Of a DNA stretch of 64,000 bases, positions 44,226 to 54,295 are shown in pieces. Location of the stretch: positions 84,439,910 through 84,503,909 of the forward strand of contig CM061237.1 in the NCBI GenBank assembly GCA_030848705.1, in the 5' to 3' direction. Position 1 is the stretch's first letter. Each line of letters begins with the position of its first letter. A program made the position numbers and the translations under genes. The notes under the pieces were generated by a model. It saw only the letters and a program-made list of their open reading frames with translations. It searched no databases and was not told where the DNA came from. The stretch comes from Heracleum sosnowskyi. Taxonomy: Eukaryota; Streptophyta; Magnoliopsida; Apiales; Apiaceae.

Positions 44226-44230
44226 AGGAC

Positions 44231-44794
44231 CTCTATCTTGTGAGCTTGGAAGTATGGGCGTAGCTTTCTTGAGGCCATTATCAAGGCTAAGGCAAACTTC
44301 TCAATCGTAGAGTAGTTTATTTCTGCCCCATGTAGAATCTTGCTTACGTAGTAAATGGGTTTCTGAACCTTCAATTCTTCCTTTACCAAAACGGCTCCAA
44401 GGGCTGTGTTAGAAACAGCCAAGTACAAATAGAGAATTTCCCCTAGATTTGGCTTTGCCAACAGTGGTGCTTCAGCCATGTATTTCTTCAGGGCCTCAAA
44501 GTCCTCTTGGCTTTCAATTGCCCACTCAAAAATTTTCATGTTCTTGAGTGCTTTGAAGAAGGGTAAACACTTCTCTCCTGACTTGGAGATAAATCTTCCC
44601 AATGCTGCCACTCTTCCCGTTAGTTTTTGGACATCCTTGACAGTCTTTGGTGGTTCCATGTCTAGAATTGCTTTGATTTTGTTGGGATTAGCCTCGATTC
44701 CTCTCTTGGAAACCATCAGACCTAAAAACTTTCCCGAGCCTACACCAAAGGCACACTTAGCTGGATTCAACATCATCTTGTGGTGCCTCAGCAC
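44231..44794 (-). pseudogene. RT end and RNase H start of element E
   Basis: Same frame as 44807-46945 after a TGA. It encodes MLNPAKCAFGVGSGKFLGLM (RT thumb side), then the RNase H start L-Y-L-Y-L-A-V-S-N-T-A-L-G-A-V-L and the P-I-Y-Y-V-S-K region. The open frame runs on into the LTR of element D, so its final dozen codons are foreign. Confidence 0.85.
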
Positions 44795-44806
44795 TTCTAA
44801 TGCCTC

Positions 44807-46945
44807 TCAGAGGTGCTCTATGTGATCGGCCTTATCGAGGCTCTTGACTAGCATGTCATCTACGTAAACCTCCATGGTTTTTCCAATTAGGTGTCCAAAA
44901 ATTTTGTTCACCAACCTTTGGTAAGTTGCCCCTGCATTCTTAAGTCCAAATGCCATGACTAGATAACAGAAAACACCAAAGTCAGTGATGAATGATACCT
45001 TGGAGATGTCATCCTTGTGCATTTTAATTTGGTTGTATCCACTGAAGCCATCCATGAAGCTGAGCATCTCGTGTCCAACTGTAGCATCTATTAATGCATC
45101 AATCCTTGGTAAGGGAAAACAATCCTTAGGACATGCATCATTCAAGTCAGTGAAGTCCACGCACATCCTCCATTTTCCATTGGCCTTTTTGACCATTACG
45201 GGGTTAGCCAACCATTCCGGGAATTGTATCTCTTCAATGAATCCGGCCTCCAGAAGCTTTTCTACTTCTTGTTTAATGGCCTCTTGTCTTTCTGGAGCAA
45301 AATTTCTCTTCTTTTGATTCACCGTCTTTCTTTCAGGATCCACATTCAACTTTTGAGTTATCAATTGGGGATCAATCCCTGGCATGTCAGCCGCTGTCCA
45401 GGCAAAAACGTCATTATTCTCTTGAAGAAAAGATATGAGCTTGTTTTTCAATGGCTCAGGCAGTAATGGCTCAGGCAGTAGAGCTCCAACATAAGTCACC
45501 TTCTCTGGTTCACCAGGAACTAAGTGAATGGGGATTAAATCCTCCGCTGGTTTCCCTCTTCGGTCCTCATTGTCACTAGTATCCATATCTTCAATGGGGA
45601 GAACCTGCCCCCCTATTCCATCAGGCCTTAACGCAGCTACGTAATAACTTCTAGCCATTTTTTGGTCTTCTCGTTCTTCACCAATTTCATTCCTCGTTGA
45701 GAAATTGATTTTCAGATGATAAGATGAGGCGACGGCCTTGAACGCATGGAGACCAGTCCTTCCCAGGATTGCATTGTAGGTCGAAGTTGCCTTTATAACT
45801 ATAAAGTTCAACATCTGAGTGGACGTATTCGACCCTTGCCCCATTGTCATTGGGAGTTGGATAGTGCCTTCCACCTTTGACTCCACTCCATTGAATCCAT
45901 ATATGGGCATATTCGAGGGTGTCAACTGAGAGTCAATATAGCTCATCTTGATAAAAGCATCATGGAACAAGATGTCCACTGAAGCTCCATTGTCGACCAA
46001 AACTCTCTTGGTTTCAGAATTTCCTATCACAGGAACGATGACTAAGGGATCATCGTGGGGAAACTTCACTCCCTCAATGTCTGAATCATCAAAAGCTATT
46101 GATACTTCTGTTCGGGAACGCTTCGGTGCTTCTCCAACCACGGTCATTACTTCTCGAGCATAAGCCTTTCTTGAGTTTCGAGAGGACCCAGCAGTAGTTG
46201 GCCCTCCGAATATCATGTTGATTACCGGCCCTCGGGGCTTGGGATTTCGATCTTGATCGTTGTCCCTTCTGTCATAATCCTTCCTTTTATAGTTCCCCCT
46301 TTGACTCCCTTGGTTTCCATCTTTGGTGAACTTACTGAGTTTTCCTCTTCGTATCAGAAATTCAATTTCATCTTTCAATTGCCTACAATCGTCGGTGTCA
46401 TGACCGACTTCTTTGCGGAACCTACAGAATTGGTTTTGGTTCCGTTTGGACATGTCAGCCCTCATTGGCTTCGGCCATTTGAGATCTCCTTCCTTAGCTA
46501 TCTCCATCAGAATTTGACTCCTGGGAGTGTTTAATCTTGCATACTCCGTGAATTTTGGCCCCAAATTGTTCCTCTTGGGTGGAGAATCAGAATCCTTTGA
46601 CGTTCTAGGAAACTTTTCCTTGACATCATATTCCTGTGTTTCCTTTCTTTTCTTTGAGTTCCCACTACCGCCAGCAGTGGGTTCATACTTTCTCATGCTT
46701 TCTTCCTCCTTGATGTACTTTCCGGCTCTATCTTGGAGCTTCAGCATGCTCTCGGGTGGATGTTTTGCCAATAACCTTTTGAAGTGATCATCAGTGGTTC
46801 TTTGCTGCAGAGCTATCATAGCTACTTTGTCCTCTAAATCCGGGACTTTCAAAGCCTCCCGAGTAAATCGGTTGATATAATCTCTCAAGGCTTCATTCTT
46901 TCCTTGTTGGATTGCCATGAGTGATGCAGAGCTTTTCTCATGCAC
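44807..46945 (-). pseudogene. Gag C-terminus, protease and RT of element E
   Basis: 712 codons open. The C-terminal retrotransposon-gag domain is followed by a CX2C-less zinc-like region (F-C-R-F-R-K-E-V-G-H-D-T-D-D-C, where the first knuckle Cys pair is reduced). The aspartic protease L-V-D-N-G-A-S-V-D-I-L-F has the DNGAS form typical of Tat elements. RT includes the L-N-D-A-C-P-K-D region, F-M-D-G-F-S-G-Y-N-Q and Y-V-D-D-M-L-V. It ends at a TGA that replaces a codon in the H-I-E-H-L-x-E-A-L block; the frame itself is kept. Confidence 0.88.
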
Positions 46946-46960
46946 CCTTCCACTAACAAA

Positions 46961-48013
46961 CTAATTGATAAATGCGTTGCCTAATTCTTTGAAAGACCCA
47001 ATAGAGTTGGGAGGAAGACGTCTATACCAGCGTTGGGCCATGCCTGCCAAGGTTTGTGGAAACGCCCTACACTTGACCGCATCATTGGCTGGCTGCAACA
47101 TCAGTGCATTAGAGAAGGTTCTTACATGATTTGCGGGATCCCCCGTTCCATCATAAGCCTTAATCGTTGGCATCTTAAATTTCCTAGATATGGTGACTTT
47201 CATGATGTCTTGAGTAAAAGGTGGTGTAGGATCATCAGGATCTCCTAGGGGCAACAAAATACTAGGATCACCCCTTGGGGCTTCAGCCCTCTTAGTCCTT
47301 CTTGGTGTCGGGTCTAGGTTGATTATCGGGACTCTTCCAGTTGATCGACCTTGAGATTGAGCGGCCTCCTCCTCAGCAAGGAGTTTCTTGAGTCTTGCAG
47401 TCTCTGGCTCATGGGCTGCAATTTTCTCCTTAGTAGTTTGGGGTTGTTCCCGATTTGTTTGGGAAGAACGTCTTCTCCTTGGGGCAACATCCCTATCTTC
47501 TTCAGTTGAGTAATTCTCCTCCTCGGTATATGGTTCCGAATAATCTTGAATCAGAGGGGTCCTTCGAGTTTGAGTTTGTAGATTATGGGGTCCCAGACCT
47601 TGTATATAAGGAGGGACATATGCTTCATGGTAAATGGGGTTGAGACCACTACCACCCACCATGGGTCGAGGGGGCATGCCATAGCTGGGAATCCCCAAAG
47701 GTTGAGTAGTTTATCGGGGGAGATCAGTAGTGTGGAGTTGAAGACCACTTGGTGCATTCATGAGCAGTGGGGAGGTCGTGATTGGTTGCCGATGAGCGGT
47801 CTCTTGTGGATTAGATCCATGAATGACCATCTGCAGGGGATTCGTCCCTTCAGCCGAAATTGGGATCTCCGGTCCTTGAGTATTGGTGGGGATATTCGCC
47901 CCTTCAGTGCCAGTAGTTGGCGGTGGTTGATTTCCGTGAGTATCAGCCTCAGAGGTGATAGGAAGTTCCTCAGAAACTGGAGTATCTCGAGTGGTTCTCC
48001 GTGTGTTTGCCAT
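46961..48013 (-). pseudogene. Gag N-terminal part of element E, two in-frame stops
   Basis: The frame starts with an ATG at 48013 shortly inside the PBS and is in register with 44807-46945. It has a Pro/Thr-rich head and then a Glu/Arg-rich helical region. The gag domain core is A-Y-D-G-T-G-D-P-A-N-H-V and W-Y-R-R-L-P. It is interrupted by TAA at 47711 and TAG at 46961. The family sequence has Gln at the second of these, so a C-to-T change explains it. Confidence 0.8.
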
Positions 48014-48030
48014 GGTTCATGTTGTCTTCT

Positions 48031-48044
48031 CACAGACGGCGCCA
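48031..48044 (-). other. Primer binding site of element E (TGGCGCC type)
   Basis: The minus strand reads TGGCGCCGTCTGT immediately after the LTR, the PBS form common in Tat/Athila-side gypsy elements. Confidence 0.8.
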
Positions 48045-48045
48045 A

Positions 48046-48573
48046 ATGTTATGGATTAGAAAACGTGCTTGTATATTAATTCCTAAGATTTATGAGCTTT
48101 CGAGCTTTAATGGCTGCACTTGTGTTTCGAGACTAAATCGGTCCTCACAAGATGCCTACGTATCTCAATTAATGTTGAGAATCAAGCCAAAGATGTAGTT
48201 CTGATTGTAGGATCAGGTCCTTTATATAGGCGTCTGGAGCCTCATATTTAGGGTAAGTTTAGGAGTCTTAGCAAATAAGTCTCCTTTTTGATAATGGATA
48301 AACATTATATTTCTTGCTGGATAACTCTTTTCCTTGTTGATAAAGGCTATGACTCATTATTTATTTTATTTGGGATTCTGGATCCTTCTTTGATGAATTT
48401 ACCATATTTTGGACTTCTTTCCTGAGCTGCATATTTTCCTTATTTATTAATTACGAATTTAATAAATAATCGGGGTTTTGGGCCTTGCTTATTGGGCCGT
48501 GTTCTTGGACCAATCTAAGTCTAATTAATACGTCATTAATTGTATTTCTAGGCTTATACTTCAGCCCATATCA
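48046..48573 (-). repeat. 5' LTR of element E (528 bp)
   Basis: Borders TGATATGG/CCATAACA on the minus strand, followed by the GTAAT target duplication. Its PBS-side 111 bases recur at 36101. Confidence 0.88.
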
Positions 48574-48681
48574 GTAATGTTATTATTTAAATTTTTTTAT
48601 AAATAAGTAAGGGTAATTAAGTAACAACACGATGTACTGTACCGATCGACCAAATTTTTAATGTTTCGTCTATTAACTCCT
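48574..48681 (-). repeat. Remainder of the Helitron-like element split by E
   Basis: Continues the unit interrupted at 36100 (GTTATAAA..GTAAT / GTAATGTTATTATTT), ending with the GACCAAATTTTTAATGTTTCG terminal block seen in other copies. Confidence 0.6.
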
Positions 48682-49482
48682 TCTATACTATATTATTAAA
48701 AACGAAACATTACAAGTTCTGATACCTGTTTTTTCGTACAGTACTTGCCTTATTTAATTATTATAATCAGTTACCCTTTCAGTTAAAATACATTACTTTT
48801 CCTATTTTTTCTAACAAAATCCCCTTTTTTCTAAAAAAATCACGGGCAATTACCTTTTCAGCTAAAACATGTTACTTTTTCTATTTTTCTTACTAAAATC
48901 CCTCATTTTCCAAATATATCATGGGCAAATCCTTACTTATTTATTTTAAAACCTATTTTAATACTTTTATTTGACAATTACCTTCCCCCTCTTTTGCTAG
49001 AAAAATTACGAGCAATTACATTTTTTTAGCTAAAACATGTTATATTTTCTATTTTACTTACTAAAATCCCTCATTTTCCAAATATATCACGACCAAACCC
49101 TTACTTATTTATTTTAAAACATATTTTAATACTTTTAATTGACAATTACCTTTTTCAACTAAAACATGTCACTTTTTCTATTTTTCATACCAAACCCCTC
49201 TTTTTTCAAAAATATCACGGGCAAACCGTTACTTTTATATTTTAAAATTCAACCAAAACATGTTACTTTCTATTTTTCCTTACTAAAACCTCTAGTTTTC
49301 CAAAATATCATGTGCAAACCGTTACTTATTTATTTTAAAATCTATTTTAATACTTTTAACTATTTAAAAAAGTTTAACACGCCTACTTATTATTTTTAAC
49401 AAATGCAATTAATAAAATATAAATAATAAATAATAAAATTAACAATTATTAAAAACAATTCACCGCACGGGTTTTAAGCTAG
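48682..49482 (+). mobile_element. Non-autonomous Helitron-like element (801 bp)
   Basis: Starts TCTATACTATATTATTAAAA and ends with the GC-rich CACCGCACGGG followed by TTTTAAGCTAG, then T, which fits the Helitron end rules (TC..CTAG|T). Internal CCCTTACTTATTTATTTTAA and TATCACGGGCAA units are inverted relative to those of the 29.9-36.1 kb cluster. No Rep/helicase. The left neighbour base is T rather than the usual A, because it abuts another copy. Confidence 0.65.
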
Positions 49483-49690
49483 TTATATAGTATTAACTCC
49501 TTATATATAATAAGCGTAAGGGAGATCTTATCCAAAACTTTGGTCGGTCACTGTACTACCAAAAGTATATGATCCGTTGGATTATAAAACTATAAATATT
49601 CAAATAGATGAGGACCGTTAGATATAATATTAAAAATTGTATTTGATTAATAATAGGATAGTATTTAAATACTAAAACGTGTATTTTGAT

Positions 49691-50182
49691 AATTTAAACC
49701 AATTATAAATAGGTTTTCTATATTGAATAGAAATCTTTATGTAAAACATCGTAATTATCTTTTCTCTTTAGTTTATGAATAGTTCCAGTTAGATAATAAT
49801 TATTAAACCATCATTAAATTAAAGATAATTTTGTTAGCTTCGCGTGGGCTGTAAAATTGTTAAAATCTGTTGTCTAAAACTCAAGATAGAGCCCAAACAA
49901 TAAAGTGATTATCTAAATTTTAATAATTTTTTTTAAAAATTTAAACCAATTATAAATAGGTTTTCTATATTGAATAGAAATCTTTATGTAAAAAATCGTA
50001 ATTATCTTTTTTCTTTAGTTTATGGATAGTTCCGGTTAGATAATAATTATTAAACCATCATTAAATTAAAAATAATTTTGTTAGCTTCGCGTGGGCTGTA
50101 AAATTGTTAAAATCTGTTGTCTAAAACTCAAGATAGAGCCAAAACAGTAAAGTGATTATCTAAATTTTAATAATTTTTTTTT
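49691..50182. repeat. Tandem duplication, 247-bp unit, two near-identical copies
   Basis: The second copy starts at 49938; offsets measured at both ends agree at 247. A diverged third copy of the TTAGATAATAATTATTAAA..GTGGGTTGTAAAAT part is at about 50790-50990. No coding frame. Confidence 0.75.
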
Positions 50183-52572
50183 ATCATTATAGCACCAATT
50201 TAATTTTTTCCCTAATTCTTTTAAATTTATAAATTCTATGTTTATTTCAATAAAATATTAAAATCAATTTAAGAAAAAATTAAAATCGATCTGGTACCAA
50301 ATTATTTATTACGGTTAGATCTTAAATACATCGATGAGAATTGTTAGATCTAATATTAAAAAGTGTATCTGATTAATAATAGAATTATACTTAAATACTA
50401 AAAAGTGTATTTTGATAATTTAAAATTTTTCTATGTAAAAATTCTTAAATATCTTTTCTCTTTAATTTATGTATAGTTCGAGTTAGATAATAATTGTTAA
50501 ACCAAATATCAGATAACAATATTAAAAATTATTAATATAATGCTCATGTATATCATATAATAATGATACATGTGGACCCTGCGTTATAAAAGACTTAGGA
50601 GAACTCATGTACATGAATAAATTTAAACATTTTTTTCTGAAGGAACATAACAATTTGATTAATCCAAATTATAATTATATTATTTTACATATAACAAACA
50701 TAAAAGGATAATATCAAAATATTATTAAAATATTGAGGGTTTCATATTCATAAACAATAATTTTGAATATAATACTTAACCAACTTGTCTTTTCGGTTTA
50801 TGGGTAGGTCAACTGGTCAAGTTAGATAATAATTATTAAATCATCATTAAATTAAAGATAATTTCGTTAGTTTCACGTGGGTTGTAAAATCGTCAAAATT
50901 GAATTTCTAAAACTCGGATAGAACCCAAATAGTAAAGTGAGTATCTAAATTTTAATAAATATTTTTTTATAATTGTAGCACCAATTTATTTATTTTTCCA
51001 CTAATTCTTTTAAATATAGAAAATTTTATCTTTTATTCAATAAAGTATTAAAATAAATTAAGAACAAATTCAAATCGATAAAGACTATAATAATATGAGA
51101 ATAAAATTTTATATAATCATAACATAATTTTTATTCTGTTTAATAATTTTAAAGTAATAATGTACTTTAAAATTTTATATACACTATAAATAAAACCGAA
51201 ACATTAAAAGTAAAAGCAGTTAGTAAGATACTTATATCAGTATGTACTTGATATCCTTATTGAGCGATAATAAAGAAGTACTAGCTTTTACCCCGTGCGA
51301 TGCACGGTTACTTAAATTTTATTTATAATTATTTTGTTTATAATTATATTTTTATTACCCATGCAACACACGATTGTTTTTTTAATATTTATAATTATAT
51401 TTATTTATGAATATTTTAATATTTAAAAGTTAATAGTTTACATGATTAAATTATTGTTAAAAAAGATTTAACCAAAAAAATTATAGTTAAAAATTTGATA
51501 TTTATTATATTTTACACGCTCAATTTAATATTTGTTTATATTGAGTTATAAAAATTAGATTTTGCCAATTTTATAGTCCACGTGAAATTCACAAAATAAT
51601 CTTTAATTTAGTTGTGGTTTAATAGTTCTTTTTCAATTAAAAACTATTCTAAAACTAAAAAGAGAATAAAGTGACGAAATTTAATGTTGAGAATTCTATT
51701 CGATTTAGAAAATCTACTTATATGTAGTTTAGATTATTAGAATACCCTTTATTAACCAAATATAGTTTTTAATGTTAAATCTAACGGGTTTCACCTATCT
51801 ATTTAACATTAAACAATTTTTATTATTTTGGTATTAAATGAGTTTCCTTATTTAATTACAACTATTTTTATGTTTTGACTTTTTAGAAAATTCAATCCTA
51901 ATATAATATCTTTTAACTTATATCATTTTTAGATAATAACTTCTTTTTATATGATATAATCTTGATCATGTATTTTTAAAAGTATTGGATCTAAAGGTTG
52001 ACAATGTTTTGGTGGTATTTATGACCAAACTACCATGATAACATCATTAATTTTTCTTAATATTTATAATTTTTTTAAATATTTATTGCTAAAATATAAT
52101 ATACTCTTTTTTGTAATATGTTAAAGATGCGGGAACTTTGAACTTTTGAGAAAATATATTATCAATTAAAATATATATATTTTTGTAATAGTTCCGTGAT
52201 CAAAATTCTGTATAAATTTCATTTTTTTATAGTGTATCCTGTAAATATCTATGTTATTATATTAAAAACTAAATAATGAAAGCTTCCTTATAAGTTTGTT
52301 CGCTTTGTTTGATCACTCAATCCATAATCGTTGAATCTTTCAAATTAAATTGTTGAAAAACGTTAGATATAACAGTAAAATTATCATGTAGAATGATCTA
52401 AGTTTTGAATCTACCAACAACATATTAAAATTTATAGGTTTTTTTGAAAAATAAGAATTTTTTCATTTTTTCTTGTGGACATATGTTATTTGATAATATT
52501 TTTTGTAAAGTACGATTTTTCAGAAAAGTACTATACTAATTGATTAACAAATTTTTAAAGTTTCGAATTTAA
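50183..52572. other. AT-rich intergenic sequence with repeat debris
   Basis: One more Helitron-like minus-strand end (CTAGCTTTTACCCCGTGCGATGCAC) lies at 51279-51303. Otherwise nothing recognisable. Confidence 0.5.
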
Positions 52573-54032
52573 TGTTAGGTCCTGATAAGTTTGTAGAAGG
52601 GGGGTTGAATACAAACTATACTGATTTATCGAAATTTGTTCGTTTAAGATTAAACAATTTAGAACAAATTAATGCGGAATAAAAACTGAAACAATATTCA
52701 AGTTAAATAGAAACTCTATTAAACTTGAGGGGTGTTACAATTTTGATCACTGATTACAAAGAACTTAATAAAACAAATCTAGAATAAATTCGACATGAAT
52801 TTATCTATTTTTGTAATAAAAAGGATCGAATACTAAAAAGTAGTTCGATATAAAATCTAGGGATTATGATCCGCTAGAAAGTCAAAGCAGTACAAGAGAT
52901 ACAATTCTTATGGATTAAATGTTAAGAACAATCAAGAATTAATACTCCTGCAGAAATTTAGAGCTTTGCAGATGAACAAATTTAAGACAGAGCTTTTTAA
53001 TAGAATGTTTGTTTGCTTTTGTCTTCTGTTAGAAAATAATGATCAGTGCTTGTCTTCAAATTGTGTTGTGTCTTTAATACAATTGCTTTTCTTTTTGGTA
53101 GACCACGTGCACTTCACAGATTGTAAATGCACTAGGAAGACAATAAAAAATACAAGACTTTTTGCCTTGGAAGACTCTCGGTAAGACAATGGAATGCAAG
53201 TGGAAGACAATCGGGAAGATTCTGATTTGCCTAGGAAGACAATCGGGAAGACTCTCTTGTGAGTCTTCCTAGTTCATTAAACTAAGTCTTCCTAGTTCAA
53301 ACCTCAGTCTTCCTAGTTCATTTTTATTCTAATTTAAATAATTAACTAAATAAATTATGTATTAAATTAATTCTTTACAGAATTAATTTAATAAATAATA
53401 TACTTGATAGTATTAATTATTTATAAGAGAATAAATAGAATTAGTTGACTTCTCAATTAATTTCTTTTTATTCTAATTTAAATAATTAACTAAATAAATT
53501 ATGTATTAAATTAATTCTTTACAGAATTAATTTAATAAATAATTTACTCAATAGTATTAATTATTTATAAGAGAATAAATAGAATTAATTGACTTCTCAA
53601 TAAATTCCAGAATCACTTAAAACTTAGATAAAGAATAAACATAATAGTACGTTGACACTCGATGCACTGTCTGGTTCATGAGTGACTAACGACAATGTCT
53701 GTTCTTTATCTGTTTGACTTTAAGCAGTGATTCACTTCCTTCTCATTCAAGAACTCTGTAACCAGTATCTTTTTCTGTCACCACTTGAAATCTCCGTCAC
53801 TTTAATAAATCCACTGAGCTTGAATACTTCATTGAGGCTTGATCAATAAATTGAGCTTCTTTCAATGTAGAATCACTTCAAGTCTGTAGATGACTTTAAT
53901 CTTCATTCTTTGACAGATATAACCTTCTGAGATTCCTGTGACATATGATTTTTATTATTTACTTATTACATCTTAATTAAAGTTGAGTAGAATCCTCGGT
54001 GTTTACAAATAGGACTAGACATATGCCTTTCA
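52573..54032 (-). repeat. 3' LTR of element C (1,460 bp)
   Basis: On the minus strand it starts TGAAAGG after the polypurine tract and ends CCTAACA. The PBS side carries GTAGAAGGGGGGTTGAATAC, the same G-rich block found at that place in the LTRs of A and B. At 53135-53313 lies a dense array of GGAAGAC/GTCTTCC words. No TSD can be checked. Confidence 0.85.
53135..53313. repeat. GGAAGACT/AGTCTTCC array in the LTR of element C
   Basis: GGAAGAC at 53135, 53169, 53202, 53234 and 53246; AGTCTTCC at 53262, 53285 and 53306; one GGAAGAT at 53214. The pair at 53246-53269 is a perfect hairpin: 9-bp arms (GGAAGACTC/GAGTCTTCC) and a 6-base loop. Confidence 0.8.
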
Positions 54033-54046
54033 ATCTCCCCCTATTT
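54033..54046 (-). other. Polypurine tract of element C
   Basis: AAATAGGGGGAGAT on the minus strand, directly before the LTR's TGAAAGG. Confidence 0.88.
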
Positions 54047-54295
54047 GTTTGTTAGACAATAACAACCTAATACTCTAGAGGATAACTCAACTAAAACAAG
54101 AAAAGATAAGACTTTTAAGAGCCAAGCAAATAATAAAAAGTTCTGGATTAAATATAACAAATTCCAGATTCAAACAATAAAGATAAATACAAGATAGATG
54201 TTCCTCTAGCCTGAACAAATGATAAATTTCCCTATCTTGATTTACCTAGCTCTAAAGATATAATATTTACAAATTGAGCTAACTACATCATGCCT

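Larger units (their letters stand above)
36101..48573 (-). mobile_element. Gypsy/Tat-lineage element E, with internal deletion and nested element D
   Basis: Flanked by the 5-base target duplication GTAAT (36096-36100 and 48574-48578). On the minus strand it has a 528-bp LTR (48573-48046), a TGGCGCC-type PBS, gag, protease, RT and part of RNase H. It then jumps straight into a 111-bp stump of the 3' LTR (36211-36101), so the end of pol with integrase and most of the 3' LTR are missing. Element D (36449-44225) sits inside the RNase H region. Confidence 0.88.

Noticed and set aside
47585..48079. 164-codon plus-strand ORF opposite gag of E
   Set aside because: Antisense to a well-supported gag frame and crosses the PBS into the LTR.
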